DNA from: an uncultured Bacteroidia bacterium
GTDB taxonomy: Bacteria > Bacteroidota > Bacteroidia > Bacteroidales > UBA932
Assembly: GCA_902782225.1 (NCBI GenBank)
Contig: CACZMF010000012.1
Span: forward strand, 1-64,000
Length of the DNA: 64,000 bases
Reading direction: 5' to 3'
The notes beneath the pieces were generated by a model that saw only the letters and a program-made list of their open reading frames with translations, was not told where the DNA came from and searched no databases. Positions 51,425 to 61,454 of this stretch are shown piece by piece; within the stretch, counting starts at the first letter, position 1, and every line of letters starts with the position of its first letter. The translations under genes and the position numbers were made by a program.

Positions 51425-52750
51425 TTACTGATACTGGTGCTTTTGGAACCAGATATCGAACATATTGAATCCAATCGAAAAGTTGAAGTACGTTTCTCGG
51501 ATCATATTGTCCTTTATCGATCCCCTCTGTCCAAAATCCATACCAAGAGTGATTCCGTTGTGGCCGGGGGGTATGGGAAGAGTGGCGCCAAGCGTTATGC
51601 CATAGGCATTTACGTGGTTGCCGTCCACCGTGAAATAATCTGTCTTGTAGTATAGTCCGGCGCGGTAGGATACCCTGTTGAAGTAGTAGCGGATATCGTT
51701 GCGGTTGGGAGTTATCTCGAAGCCGGCGCGGTAGGATTCGGAGAGGGCGGGGCCGAAGACGGAGAGGCCGGCGCCGGGCGCAAGGTTGCCGGTGAAGCCT
51801 TCCCTGGACTCGAGTCCGCATCCGGACCAGTCGGAGCGGGTGTAGTTGAACTCCACGCTCATCCTGTTGGAGAAATTATATGAAATGCCGGCGCCGATTT
51901 CGCTTGCGAGGCGCACGTTGCCGGGCACGCCCTTCTTGTGGTAGAGGGTGTCGGTCATCACGCTGCCTGTCGAATAGCGGTAGCTCTCCACTTCGCCGGA
52001 AAGCTGGGCTGCGGTCTTGTAGGTGCCGCCCACGATGATAGAACTGCGTGTGCCGACGGGCTGCTCATACTGTATGCCGAATTTGCCGGCAGGGGCCGTG
52101 AGCTGCAGTATGTGGCCGTTGGAGGCGCCGTTATAGGAATTGTTGGAGAAGGTCTCCAGGAAGGTCTTCTCGATGCGGCCGAAGTGGAAGATGAACTCGG
52201 CACCTAGCGAGAAGCGCTTCCAGAAGGTCACGCCGCCGCCGATGAATGCCTGGTAGATGCTTCCCCGGCCGGAGGCGGTGTAGGACACGTTGCCCGTGCG
52301 GCCTATGATTTCGGGGTCGGCGAAACTATAGCCGTAGCCGTAGCCGGTGCTGCTGTAGGGCTGGATTCCCACCATCATGGCGGAGGAGCGCCAGATGGGG
52401 AAGGAAATTATCAGGTTGCTGATGTTGAACGTGTTGGATGCCGACCTCAAGTCGCCCTGACGGAAAATCTTGTTGTCCTGCAGCAGGGAGAAGTCCGCCA
52501 TGAAGGCAAGGGAGTCGCGGGCCGTGACGGCGGCCGGGTTGCGGGGATTGATGAAGCGGTTGCTGCGGCCGGCGATACCCACGCCGCCCATCGATTTGTT
52601 GTAGGCATTGCCCGGAGTGGCGATGTCGCCCACACCGAAGATGGAGTAGGGGGTATAGCTGCCGTAGGTCTGGGCGGCAAGGCCCACACCCGACAGCGCC
52701 AGAATGGCGGACAGCACTAACTTACTGAATGTTCTTCTTAACATATTCAT
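51425..52750 (-). CDS. outer-membrane beta-barrel protein
   Basis: 441 residues: signal peptide (LSAILALSGVGLAAQ), then a FadL/PorV-like start (YTPYSIFGVGDIATPGNAYNKSMGGVGIA), the pattern of proteins that open with a hatch and continue as a barrel. The N-terminus overlaps the coaX 3' end by 29 bases (23 if MLRRTF is used). The gene always neighbours coaX and lptC in Bacteroidota; it may be a channel or structural porin. Confidence 0.85.
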   Translation of the reverse strand: MNMLRRTFSKLVLSAILALSGVGLAAQTYGSYTPYSIFGVGDIATPGNAYNKSMGGVGIAGRSNRFINPRNPAAVTARDSLAFMADFSLLQDNKIFRQGDLRSASNTFNISNLIISFPIWRSSAMMVGIQPYSSTGYGYGYSFADPEIIGRTGNVSYTASGRGSIYQAFIGGGVTFWKRFSLGAEFIFHFGRIEKTFLETFSNNSYNGASNGHILQLTAPAGKFGIQYEQPVGTRSSIIVGGTYKTAAQLSGEVESYRYSTGSVMTDTLYHKKGVPGNVRLASEIGAGISYNFSNRMSVEFNYTRSDWSGCGLESREGFTGNLAPGAGLSVFGPALSESYRAGFEITPNRNDIRYYFNRVSYRAGLYYKTDYFTVDGNHVNAYGITLGATLPIPPGHNGITLGMDFGQRGSIKDNMIRETYFNFSIGFNMFDIWFQKHQYQ

Positions 52751-53450
52751 CCGTTATTATCGCCAACCCCATCAAACCGAGATTACAAACGACAAATATG
52801 GAGTTTTTCATCCGCTTGGCAAAATAAATTGCATCGCCGCCGGTGAAAATCACGATATTTTCCGGGTTGGAACGAATGTATCCGTCTATTTCAAACATTA
52901 TACCTGAAATGATTCCCGACTCGATGGAAGACTGCACGGAGTCGCCGGGAAACTTGCAGTCCCGGGGCATGTCGACCAGCGGAAGGGCCTTGGAGTAGCG
53001 GTTGAGGGCCTTGAAACGGGTGCGGCAGCCAACGGAAATATTACCTCCGAGATAGCGGCCCTGCGAGTCCAGATAATCGACCGTGAGGGTGTTGCCAAGG
53101 TCGAAAACGGTGCAGGACTTGCCCTTGAAGAGGGTTTTGGCGGCCACCAGCGACGCAGCCCTGTCGTAGCTCAGATAGTCGGGCATACCGTAGGCGGAAA
53201 GGGCGTCGGGGTGTGCCGGATCGAGTATCATCAGATACTGGCAGGCTCCGCGCAGCAGGGCCTCCTCCTCTGAAGTGAGTTCCCGCACCGACACGACCGC
53301 TATCACCAGCGGCGTCTGCTTCTCGGTCACGGACTCTATGAATCCCATGACCTTTTCGCCCTGGTACCTGAAAGTCTTGCCCAGCACGGATTCCTCCGAC
53401 CAGGCGGCCTTCACGGCGGTATTGCCTATTTCTATCAGTAAATTAGCCAC
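52722..53450 (-). CDS. coaX: type III pantothenate kinase
   Basis: 242 residues from GTG 53450 (an upstream TTG lies within a -7 box TACCTTTG at 53479-53472, so it is excluded). LLIEIGNTAVKAAW is the ATP/phosphate loop, SYDRAASLVAAKTLF and CTVFDLGNTLTVDYLD carry the catalytic Asp, GGNISVGCRTRFKAL and VIFTGGDA complete the acetate-kinase-type fold. First step of coenzyme A synthesis. Confidence 0.92.
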   Translation of the reverse strand: MANLLIEIGNTAVKAAWSEESVLGKTFRYQGEKVMGFIESVTEKQTPLVIAVVSVRELTSEEEALLRGACQYLMILDPAHPDALSAYGMPDYLSYDRAASLVAAKTLFKGKSCTVFDLGNTLTVDYLDSQGRYLGGNISVGCRTRFKALNRYSKALPLVDMPRDCKFPGDSVQSSIESGIISGIMFEIDGYIRSNPENIVIFTGGDAIYFAKRMKNSIFVVCNLGLMGLAIITDEYVKKNIQ

Positions 53451-53485
53451 TATTATATTAACTACAGCCTGCAAAGGTACTAATT

Positions 53486-56400
53486 TTATTCCAACTTCGT
53501 CAGGACAGCCCTCGCTTTTTCCAAACTATCCACCTTCCTGGTGATGATTTTCAGCTTTCCTTCGCTCTGCTTGAGCTCGAGCGGGCAGGCTCCGGACTGT
53601 ATCCTTTCGAGGATACGGGAGAATGTATCCGACTGGAAATAAGGCGACATCTGGTTGGAAATGAAGAAAGCTATGAACATGCCGTTCTTCACGATTATCT
53701 TCTCGAACCCCAGGCTTGCGCCGGCATTGCGTATCTTCACCACCTCGAAGAGGTTCTCCACCTCCCGGCTCATCTTGCCGAAACGATCCTGCAGCTGCAT
53801 CTTGAACAGGTCTATCTCCTTGTCGGAATACAGGGAATCCAGTTGCTTGTAGATGCGTATCTTTTCGGCCGTGATGTCGATGTAGTCGTCGGGAATCATG
53901 GCCGGCTGGTCGGTCTCTATCGTGCAGTCGGTAGTGAAGTTGCCGCGGCCTGTCTTCTGCACGAAGCCGGTCTCCACCCCAAGTTCCTCCATGGCTTCGG
54001 AAAGGATCTTCTGGTATGTCTCGAAGCCCATGTCCATGATGAAGCCGCTCTGCTCGGCGCCGAGCAGGTTGCCGGCCCCGCGGATGTCGAGGTCCTGCAT
54101 CGCGATGTTGAATCCGCTGCCCAGGTCGCTGAACTCCTCGATTGCCTTGAGCCGGCGGCGGGCATCGTCGGTGAGGGTGGTCAGCGGCGGCACTATCAGG
54201 TAGCAGAAGGCCTTGCGGTTGGAACGTCCCACGCGCCCGCGGAGCTGGTGGAGGTCGCTCAGGCCAATATTCTGGGCCTGGTTCACGATAATCGTGTTGG
54301 CGTTCGGGATGTCGAGGCCGCTTTCGATGATGGTGGTGCAGAGCAGCATGTCGTAGTCGCCCCGGATGAATTCCAGCATGCGGTTCTCGAGTTCCTTGGA
54401 CTCCATCTTGCCGTGCGCCACGCAAATCTTCATGTCCGGGATGAGACGGTGGAGGATTTCCTGGATGGCGGGGAGTTCTTCCACCTTGTTGTGGAGGAAG
54501 AACACCTGGCCGCCGCGGTTGAGTTCGTATTCTACGATGCTCCTGATTTCATCCTTGTTGAAGAGGATTATTTCCGTCTGCACGGGGATGCGGTTGGGCG
54601 GGGGAGTGTTGATGATGCTGAGGTCGCGCGCGCCGAGCAGGGAGAACTGGAGGGTGCGCGGGATAGGGGTGGCGGTGAGGGTGAGGGTGTCCACGGCCGC
54701 GCGCATCTTGCGCAGCTTTTCTTTCGCCGCAACTCCGAATTTCTGTTCCTCGTCGATGACCAGCAGCCCCAGGTCCTTGAATTCAAAGGATTCTCCCAGG
54801 ATCTTGTGGGTGCCGATGAGTATGTCTATCTTGCCTTCTTTCAGGCGTTTCCTGATGTCGGAGAGTTCCTTTGCCGTGCGCAGGCGGCTCACGTAGTCTA
54901 TGGTGCAGGGGAGGTTCTTCAGGCGCTCGGTGAAAGTGGTGTAGTGCTGCAGCGCAAGGATGGTGGTGGGCACCAGGACTGCCGTCTGCTTGCCGTCCAC
55001 TGCCGCCTTGAACGCCGCACGTATGGCTATTTCCGTCTTTCCGAACCCCACGTCGCCGCATATCAGACGGTCCATGGGGCAGGTGCCTTCCATATCCCGC
55101 TTGACTGCCTTGGATGCGAGTTCCTGGTCCGGGGTGTCTTCATACATGAACGAGGACTCGAGTTCTTCCTGCAGGTAGGTGTCCGGAGAGAAGGCGTAGG
55201 CCTTGGAGGCCTTGCGCTTGGCGTAGAGTTGGATAAGGTCCTTGGCTATGTCCTTCACCCGCGACTTGGCATTGTTCTTCAGGGTGATCCAGGTCTTGGA
55301 ACCGAGCTTGTTGATTTTCGGCATCTCCCCGTCCCTGGAGCGGAAGCGGGATATCTTGTGGAGAGCGTGCACGGAGACGAAAACCACGTCTCCGTCGCGG
55401 TAGGTCAGTTTCACCACCTCCTTCATCCGCCCGAAGTCGTCGCGCATCCGCACTAAGCCGCCGAACACTCCCACACCGTGGTCGATATGGACCACGTAGT
55501 CGCCTATGTTGAATGAATTCAAGTCATTGATGGTCAGCTGCTCCGACTTTTCGACCGTGCGCCTGAGCCGCACCCTGTGGAAACGGTCGAAGATTTCGTG
55601 GTCGGTGTAGCAGCATATCTTGTCCTGCTTGTCGATGAAGCCGTTGTGGATGTTCTTGCCGGCAACGAATTTCGGGATCAGGCCTCCGTTCTGGGAGAGG
55701 ATGGACTGGATGCGGTCCAGCTGGGACTGCTTCTCCCCGAAGATGCAGACTTCGTAGCCACTTTCCATCCTTTCGCGTATATCTTCCGTGAGCAGTTCGA
55801 AGTTCTTGTTGAAGACCGGCTGGGGGGCTATTTCGAATTCCACGGCGCTGACATTCTGCCCGGACAGCGGGGTGTCGATGAATACCCTGGTGAATTTTTC
55901 GGTGAGAGAGAAGAATGGCTTCTCCTTGTACATGTCGGAGGAATCCAGCCACACCACAGCGTCTTCCGGGAGGAAACGCAGCACGCTCTCGCCGCTTTCA
56001 TCCCCTTCAGAAATGATGTCGGACAGGATTTCCGCTTTTTCGCAGTTTTCCACGGAAAGCTGGGTATTGCAGTCGAAGAGGTGGATCTTTTCCACTTCGT
56101 CGCCCCAGAACGAGATACGGAAAGGGTGGTTGCGGGAATATGAGAATATATCCACTATGGAGCCCCTGATTGCGAACTGGCCGGGGGCGGAAACGAAATC
56201 CACCCTTTCGAAGCCGTTGGAAGCAAGTTTTTCAGTGATGCTTTCGTGGGATATGGCGTCCCCTGTGCGGATTTCGAAAAAAGCTTCCTGGATACGCTTT
56301 TCAGTGGGCACAAGTTCCTCTATGGCTTCGGGATAGGTCACTATGAGCAGCCGGCTGCCGTCGTAGTTGATTATCTTCTCTACGGCGGATGTGCGCTGCA

Positions 56401-56680
56401 CCCCAAGGGAGGATTTATAGTTGCTCCTCTCTATGTTCTTTCCCGACGAGGGAAGGAAGAACACGGAGTCTCCTTCCACCTGGGTGTAGAGATCCGAAGC
56501 ACAGTATTCGGCAGCTTCCTGGTTGGGTAATATTATGAAATTCAATCCTTTCTGCGCAACTTCCGAAAGCACGAACCAACGGGCGGACAAATAAAGGCCC
56601 CGGCAGAATACATCCTTTCCGGATTGTAATCTGTCTTTCAGAAGCGAGGTCGATCTTTTGTTTATCAACATCAATCTCAA
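53486..56680 (-). CDS. mfd: transcription-repair coupling factor
   Basis: 1064 residues. UvrB-like N-terminal part, RNA-polymerase-interacting CarD-like domain (about 395-450, FNIGDYVVHIDHGVGVFGGL), then the RecG-like helicase: GDVGFGKTEIAIRAAF (about 543), VIDEEQKFGV (DEEQ box), TATPIPRTLQFSL, and motif VI in QLRGRVGRSN; C-terminal D7 domain present. Removes stalled RNA polymerase and recruits UvrA. Somewhat shorter than the E. coli protein, as usual here. Confidence 0.97.
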   Translation of the reverse strand: MRLMLINKRSTSLLKDRLQSGKDVFCRGLYLSARWFVLSEVAQKGLNFIILPNQEAAEYCASDLYTQVEGDSVFFLPSSGKNIERSNYKSSLGVQRTSAVEKIINYDGSRLLIVTYPEAIEELVPTEKRIQEAFFEIRTGDAISHESITEKLASNGFERVDFVSAPGQFAIRGSIVDIFSYSRNHPFRISFWGDEVEKIHLFDCNTQLSVENCEKAEILSDIISEGDESGESVLRFLPEDAVVWLDSSDMYKEKPFFSLTEKFTRVFIDTPLSGQNVSAVEFEIAPQPVFNKNFELLTEDIRERMESGYEVCIFGEKQSQLDRIQSILSQNGGLIPKFVAGKNIHNGFIDKQDKICCYTDHEIFDRFHRVRLRRTVEKSEQLTINDLNSFNIGDYVVHIDHGVGVFGGLVRMRDDFGRMKEVVKLTYRDGDVVFVSVHALHKISRFRSRDGEMPKINKLGSKTWITLKNNAKSRVKDIAKDLIQLYAKRKASKAYAFSPDTYLQEELESSFMYEDTPDQELASKAVKRDMEGTCPMDRLICGDVGFGKTEIAIRAAFKAAVDGKQTAVLVPTTILALQHYTTFTERLKNLPCTIDYVSRLRTAKELSDIRKRLKEGKIDILIGTHKILGESFEFKDLGLLVIDEEQKFGVAAKEKLRKMRAAVDTLTLTATPIPRTLQFSLLGARDLSIINTPPPNRIPVQTEIILFNKDEIRSIVEYELNRGGQVFFLHNKVEELPAIQEILHRLIPDMKICVAHGKMESKELENRMLEFIRGDYDMLLCTTIIESGLDIPNANTIIVNQAQNIGLSDLHQLRGRVGRSNRKAFCYLIVPPLTTLTDDARRRLKAIEEFSDLGSGFNIAMQDLDIRGAGNLLGAEQSGFIMDMGFETYQKILSEAMEELGVETGFVQKTGRGNFTTDCTIETDQPAMIPDDYIDITAEKIRIYKQLDSLYSDKEIDLFKMQLQDRFGKMSREVENLFEVVKIRNAGASLGFEKIIVKNGMFIAFFISNQMSPYFQSDTFSRILERIQSGACPLELKQSEGKLKIITRKVDSLEKARAVLTKLE

Positions 56681-56874
56681 ATAAACTGTTCATTTCCGGT
56701 TGAAAACCCTGTTGATATCCGGAAGCCCGTTCATTTCAACAATCCTTCAGTTTCTCCCTAACAAGGTTTTCAACATCTTTTAATTTTGTAATTATTTGAT
56801 TTTAATACACTTATTGGTTTATTAACAAATCCACCGAAGTATAAAAACAAAATCAAATTTTAAATTAAAAGAAC

Positions 56875-56882
56875 TATATTTG
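56875..56882 (+). promoter_or_regulatory. -7 element of ruvB
   Basis: TATATTTG, 22 bases before the ruvB ATG, in an AT-rich divergent region of 220 bases between mfd and ruvB; no TTG at the proper distance. Confidence 0.5.
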
Positions 56883-56903
56883 TATTTGTAAAGGAATAAC
56901 GAA

Positions 56904-57926
56904 ATGTCGGATTTCAATCCCCGCGATACAAACGAGGGCAAAGATAAGGATTTAGACGGAATTATCCGGCCCCGCGAACTGGAAGATTTCACCGGACAGG
57001 CAGAAATCGTCTCAAACCTGAAGGTTTTCATACAGGCGGCGAAGATGAGAGGCGAGCCGCTGGACCACACCCTGTTCCACGGCCCTCCCGGCCTTGGCAA
57101 GACCACACTCGCCCACATCATCGCGAACGAGATGGGGGTGAATATGAAGATAACTTCCGGCCCCGTGCTCGACAGGCCGGGCGACCTTGCCGGCCTGCTC
57201 ACTTCCCTGGAGACCGGCGATGTGCTGTTCATCGACGAAATCCACCGTCTATCCCCTGAAGTGGAGGAGTATCTCTACTCGGCGATGGAGGATTATGTGA
57301 TTGACATCATGATAGATAAGGGCCCCGGGGCCCGTTCGGTGCGCATTTCCCTCAATCCTTTCACCCTCGTGGGGGCGACGACCCGCGCCGGCCTGCTGAC
57401 GGCTCCGCTGCGCGCCCGCTTCGGCATCAACAGCGGCCTGGAGTACTACGACACCGACCAGCTGATCCGTATCGTGAAGCGCAGCGCAGCAATCCTCAAC
57501 ATAGGAATAGACGAGGATGCCGCCCGGGAGGTGGCCCTTCGCAGCCGCGGCACGCCGCGAATCGCCAACGGCCTGCTTAGGCGTGTGCGCGATTTCGCCC
57601 AGGTGGTGGGCGACGGGCATATCAACCTGAAGATTGCAAAATATGCCCTCGACAAGCTCAATATCGATACCCGCGGCCTGGATGCAATCGACAACAAGAT
57701 ACTCCGCACCATCATCCAGACTTTCAAGGGAGGTCCGGTGGGGGCCAACACCATAGCCACAGCTATCGGCGAGGACCAGGGTACCTTCGAGGAAGTCTAT
57801 GAGCCCTTCTTGATCAAAGAGGGATTCATAGTCCGCACCCCCCGGGGCCGAATCGCCACCGAGCTCTCATATAAGCACCTCGGCATCATCAAAGAGCCCG
57901 AAGAGGGTACCCTGTGGGGACAGTAG
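56904..57926 (+). CDS. ruvB: Holliday junction branch-migration ATPase RuvB
   Basis: 340 residues. [11 protein letters not shown] start of the AAA+ domain, [13 protein letters not shown] (Walker A, about 59), [10 protein letters not shown] (Walker B), [18 protein letters not shown] (sensor/arginine finger region) and the winged-helix end ([13 protein letters not shown]). Drives branch migration with RuvA. ruvA and ruvC are not adjacent, normal for Bacteroidota. Confidence 0.98.
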   Translation: MSDFNPRDTNEGKDKDLDGIIRPRELEDFTGQAEIVSNLKVFIQAAKMRGEPLDHTLFHGPPGLGKTTLAHIIANEMGVNMKITSGPVLDRPGDLAGLLTSLETGDVLFIDEIHRLSPEVEEYLYSAMEDYVIDIMIDKGPGARSVRISLNPFTLVGATTRAGLLTAPLRARFGINSGLEYYDTDQLIRIVKRSAAILNIGIDEDAAREVALRSRGTPRIANGLLRRVRDFAQVVGDGHINLKIAKYALDKLNIDTRGLDAIDNKILRTIIQTFKGGPVGANTIATAIGEDQGTFEEVYEPFLIKEGFIVRTPRGRIATELSYKHLGIIKEPEEGTLWGQ

Positions 57927-57983
57927 AGCCCAGGCTTGGGCCTTATTTCCTATAACAAGAACATTAGGCTGACCAAAAAGTAA

Positions 57984-58013
57984 ATTCTTCGGCAGGTTTA
58001 CCTGCCGAAGAAT
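57984..58013 (-). terminator. terminator of the paralogue pair
   Basis: Perfect 13-bp stem ATTCTTCGGCAGG / CCTGCCGAAGAAT with a 4-base loop; on the minus strand it is followed by TTACTTTTT. Confidence 0.85.
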
Positions 58014-58036
58014 GACACGAGGCTGTTATTCAGCCA

Positions 58037-58663
58037 CTACGTGGACTCCAAACAATGCCTCCAATAAGCTTGAGTAGCAAGTGAATAGACCCTATCTTTA
58101 TCTATTGGCATCCATGTAACTCTAAGAACGACTTCTGCCACAACATACCACTTTAGGTCAATGCTTCCCGCCGATTCCTTTGGCGTATACCGAATAAAAC
58201 TCAACAGGGGTAATTGAGATTCATCTTTTTCTTGATACCAGGATATCACCCATTTCTCCAACTGAACCTCCAATAGCAATTTCTTACTCTGTTTCAACTC
58301 TTCAATCAACGTCTCGTCGTTCAGCATTTCATTTTCTTTGTGAGTAAGGCTTTCGGTCAAAGTTGAATCCTCTGACAACATCTCTGCTGTCCAAAAAGAT
58401 TTAGGGAACTGACGAATGTTGTTACTCGGAATATCCAGTCCTTTGAGTCCTGCGTTTGTAGACGGAGACAGGGTTAACTCTATCGAAAAAGACCCATTAA
58501 CGGATGCAACACCACCAACCAGTATAAAGAAGTATAAATCATCTTTGCTCTTTTTGGCGAAAACGATAGGTGTATTTCCAGAAATGTCTTCCATATAATG
58601 GTAGCCCAATCTTTCAACAACCGGGGTTATGATGTTTACTATTGCTTGGCGTTTCAATTTCAT
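58037..58663 (-). CDS. unknown protein, paralogue B
   Basis: 208 residues from ATG 58663. No signal peptide or membrane segment; a soluble cytoplasmic protein with alternating hydrophobic pattern. It aligns with the gene just upstream: MKLKRQ versus MKLNKRD, LGYHYMEDISG versus MGYHYFKDSISG, KKSKDDLYF versus KKIAKDLYL, GLDIP, LEKWVISWY versus LEKWIIDNY, and RYTPKESAG versus KYTPDRPLD. A remote DUF4304-like character is possible. AT-rich, no partner genes that give a clue. Gap of 15 bases to the paralogue, shared terminator. Confidence 0.6.
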   Translation of the reverse strand: MKLKRQAIVNIITPVVERLGYHYMEDISGNTPIVFAKKSKDDLYFFILVGGVASVNGSFSIELTLSPSTNAGLKGLDIPSNNIRQFPKSFWTAEMLSEDSTLTESLTHKENEMLNDETLIEELKQSKKLLLEVQLEKWVISWYQEKDESQLPLLSFIRYTPKESAGSIDLKWYVVAEVVLRVTWMPIDKDRVYSLATQAYWRHCLEST

Positions 58664-58678
58664 AATCACTAAATTACA

Positions 58679-59353
58679 TTATTCTCCATACATCGAGTCC
58701 AATGTATACCTTCGGAAACTGTCAGACGCAAGGCAGCGAACCTTCGGAAACGCCGTTTCATTGAATAAAAACAGAAGAATAGTTTCAGATGCCCGAAACC
58801 AATCCAAGGGTATATCATCCAATGGCCTGTCCGGTGTATATTTAAGATTACTAAGGAATCGTTTTTGAGTATAATTATCTATTATCCATTTTTCTAATAA
58901 TTCTTCTGTTTGAAGGTGGATACTTTCTCTTATTCTTCTAAGAAGATCAGAATTGTTAACTAAACGTGGTTCAACTATAGATAACACTTCAACAACAACT
59001 GAACGGATATCTTCACTGCCATATAAAGACCACCAGCAATCATTTTTATCACAATGATAGTATTTAATCCTTTCTTCGACTGATAATAGTTGACAGGGTC
59101 TTATATTACTACAATCAGGTATGTCTAACCCTGAATGATATATACTTGTTGTATTAGTAAAGCAAAGGTCAACAGTAAACTGATCGTCATAAAAACGATG
59201 GATAGTGAGGGCTGCCTGTAAATACAAATCTTTTGCGATCTTCTTTCCAAACAAACCTTGAGCCCCCGAAATACTGTCTTTGAAGTAATGATATCCCATT
59301 GCTTCAAAACCGGGACGCAGCGCTTTTATCAAGTCTCTTTTGTTTAGCTTCAT
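58679..59353 (-). CDS. unknown protein, paralogue A
   Basis: 224 residues from ATG 59353; the start is set by the match to paralogue B and by a -7 box TACCTTTG (59368-59361) 7 bases upstream, which makes the longer frame to 59452 unlikely. Soluble, four cysteines, conserved boxes as listed for paralogue B. The two share about a quarter to a third of residues by eye. Tandem duplication followed by divergence; function unknown. Confidence 0.6.
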   Translation of the reverse strand: MKLNKRDLIKALRPGFEAMGYHYFKDSISGAQGLFGKKIAKDLYLQAALTIHRFYDDQFTVDLCFTNTTSIYHSGLDIPDCSNIRPCQLLSVEERIKYYHCDKNDCWWSLYGSEDIRSVVVEVLSIVEPRLVNNSDLLRRIRESIHLQTEELLEKWIIDNYTQKRFLSNLKYTPDRPLDDIPLDWFRASETILLFLFNETAFPKVRCLASDSFRRYTLDSMYGE

Positions 59354-59438
59354 ACCTGTCCAAAGGTAGTCAATTATTTCGTTATATCCGCTTGTCTTGT
59401 AAAGTATTCTTCCGTAAGGCAGATAATCCTCCTGCATC

Positions 59439-59470
59439 TTTGCGGAATTCATTTTTTAGTTGTATCTTCG
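59439..59470 (+). promoter_or_regulatory. promoter of sdhAB
   Basis: TTTG 59439-59442, 20 bases, TATCTTCG 59463-59470 (one mismatch to TANNTTTG), 36 bases before the sdhA ATG. Confidence 0.65.
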
Positions 59471-59506
59471 CCCTATTATAGAATACCAATTAATTTATAA
59501 TATCAA

Positions 59507-61453
59507 ATGGCCGATAAACTTAATTCAAAGATTCCTGAAGGACCTTTAGCCCAGAAATGGACTAAACGTAAGTCGGAAATCCATCTTGTGAGTCCGAACA
59601 ACAAACGCAAACTTGAAATCATCGTGGTCGGCACCGGTCTGGGCGGCGCATCCGCAGCTGCCTCCCTCGGCGAGCTTGGCTACAATGTCAAGATCTTCTG
59701 TATCAGCGACTCCCCCCGCCGTGCGCACTCCATCGCTGCCCAGGGCGGTATCAACGCAGCAAAGAACTACCAGAACGACAACGACTCCGTCTATCGTCTG
59801 TTCTACGACACCATCAAGGGCGGCGACTACCGTGCCCGTGAGGCCAACGTCTACCGTCTGGCTGAAGTCAGCGCTGCCATTATCGACCAGTGCGTCGCGC
59901 AGGGCATCCCCTTCGCACGCGAATACGGCGGCTATCTTGCCAACCGTTCCTTCGGCGGCGTGCAGGTGAGCCGTACATTCTATGCCCGCGGCCAAACCGG
60001 CCAACAGCTCCTTTTGGGCGCCTACGCATCCCTGAACAAGGAAATAGCCGCCGGCACAGTGAAGTCCTACCCCCGCCACGAGATGCTCGACCTGGTGGTG
60101 GTCAACGGTGAGGCCAAGGGTATCATCACCCGCAACCTCGTGACCGGCGAACTCGAAAGGTTCGGAGCCCACGCAGTGATCATCGCCACCGGCGGCTACG
60201 GCAACACCTACTTCCTTTCCACCAACGCAATGAATTCCAACGGCTCCGCCGCGATGCAGTGCTACAGGAAAGGCGCTTTCTTCGGCAACCCCTGCTTTGC
60301 GCAGATCCACCCCACCTGCATTCCCGTCCATGGCGACCAGCAGTGCAAGCTCACCCTTATGAGCGAGTCGCTGCGCAACGACGGCCGTATCTGGGTGCCC
60401 AAGAAGAAGGAAGATGTGGAGAAACTCCGCAAGCATCAGATCAAGGCTTCCCAGATTCCTGAAGAAGACCGCGACTACTATCTGGAGCGCCGCTATCCGG
60501 CCTTCGGCAACCTCGTGCCCCGCGACGTGGCTTCCCGCGCAGCGAAGGAAAGGTGCGACGCAGGCTTCGGCGTGAACGAGACCGGCAAGGCCGTGTTCCT
60601 CGATTTCTCGGAGGCGATTGCCCGTCTGGGCCACCAGAAAGTGGCCGAGCGCTATGGCAACCTCTTCGATATGTATGAGAAGATCACCGCGTCCTCTCCC
60701 TGGGAGGAGCCTATGATGATTTATCCCGCCATCCACTACACCATGGGCGGCATCTGGGTCGACTACGACCTGCAGACCACCATCCCCGGCCTCTACGCCA
60801 TCGGCGAGGCCAACTTCTCCGACCACGGCGGCAACCGTCTCGGCGCCTCCGCCCTCATGCAGGGCCTTGCCGACGGCTATTTCATCGTGCCCGTGACGAT
60901 AGGCGACTATCTTTCCAAGAAGTTTGCCGAGCCCAAGACCGATATCAACCGTCCTGAGTTTGCCGAAGCAGAAAAGGCCGTGCAGGCACGTATCGACAGG
61001 CTCTTCTCCATCAACGGCAAGGAGACAGTCGATTCCATCCACAAGGAACTCGGTCACATTATGTGGGAATATGTGGGTATGGCCCGCGACAAGGAAGGTC
61101 TCCAGAAGGCTATCGGCCTCATCAAGGACCTCCGTAAGCGTTTCTATGAGAACGTGAAAGTCCCCGGCACCCAGTATGAGTTCAACCAGGAGCTTGAGAA
61201 GGCCCTCCGCCTCGAAGATTTCTTCGACATAGGTGAACTTATGGCCCGTGACGCCCTCAACCGCAACGAGTCCTGCGGCGGCCATTTCCGCGTGGAAAGC
61301 CAGACTGAGGAAGGCGAGGCCAAGCGCGACGACGAGAACTACATGTACGTGGCCGCCTGGGAATACAAGGGAGAAGGTGTGGAGCCCGAACTCCACAAGG
61401 AGCCTCTCGTGTATGAGAATATCAAGGTTATTACCAGAAATTACAAAGACTAA
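59507..61453 (+). CDS. sdhA: succinate dehydrogenase/fumarate reductase flavoprotein
   Basis: 648 residues of the Bacteroidota (B-type) SdhA/Frd[19 protein letters not shown] (FAD dinucleotide site), [17 protein letters not shown] (the flavin-linked His), [15 protein letters not shown] and [41 protein letters not shown]. Interconverts succinate and fumarate at the membrane in anaerobic respiration. One-base gap to sdhB. The cytochrome b subunit gene, normally just upstream, is not here. Confidence 0.97.
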   Translation: MADKLNSKIPEGPLAQKWTKRKSEIHLVSPNNKRKLEIIVVGTGLGGASAAASLGELGYNVKIFCISDSPRRAHSIAAQGGINAAKNYQNDNDSVYRLFYDTIKGGDYRAREANVYRLAEVSAAIIDQCVAQGIPFAREYGGYLANRSFGGVQVSRTFYARGQTGQQLLLGAYASLNKEIAAGTVKSYPRHEMLDLVVVNGEAKGIITRNLVTGELERFGAHAVIIATGGYGNTYFLSTNAMNSNGSAAMQCYRKGAFFGNPCFAQIHPTCIPVHGDQQCKLTLMSESLRNDGRIWVPKKKEDVEKLRKHQIKASQIPEEDRDYYLERRYPAFGNLVPRDVASRAAKERCDAGFGVNETGKAVFLDFSEAIARLGHQKVAERYGNLFDMYEKITASSPWEEPMMIYPAIHYTMGGIWVDYDLQTTIPGLYAIGEANFSDHGGNRLGASALMQGLADGYFIVPVTIGDYLSKKFAEPKTDINRPEFAEAEKAVQARIDRLFSINGKETVDSIHKELGHIMWEYVGMARDKEGLQKAIGLIKDLRKRFYENVKVPGTQYEFNQELEKALRLEDFFDIGELMARDALNRNESCGGHFRVESQTEEGEAKRDDENYMYVAAWEYKGEGVEPELHKEPLVYENIKVITRNYKD

Positions 61454-61454
61454 T

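Noticed and set aside
51405..51821. Upstream extension of the periplasmic TPR ORF
   Set aside because: Overlaps the barrel gene in another frame; the signal peptide begins at 51404.
56681..56903. Regulatory RNA or origin-like region between mfd and ruvB
   Set aside because: AT-rich divergent promoter region with no stable stems or repeated boxes beyond a -7 element.
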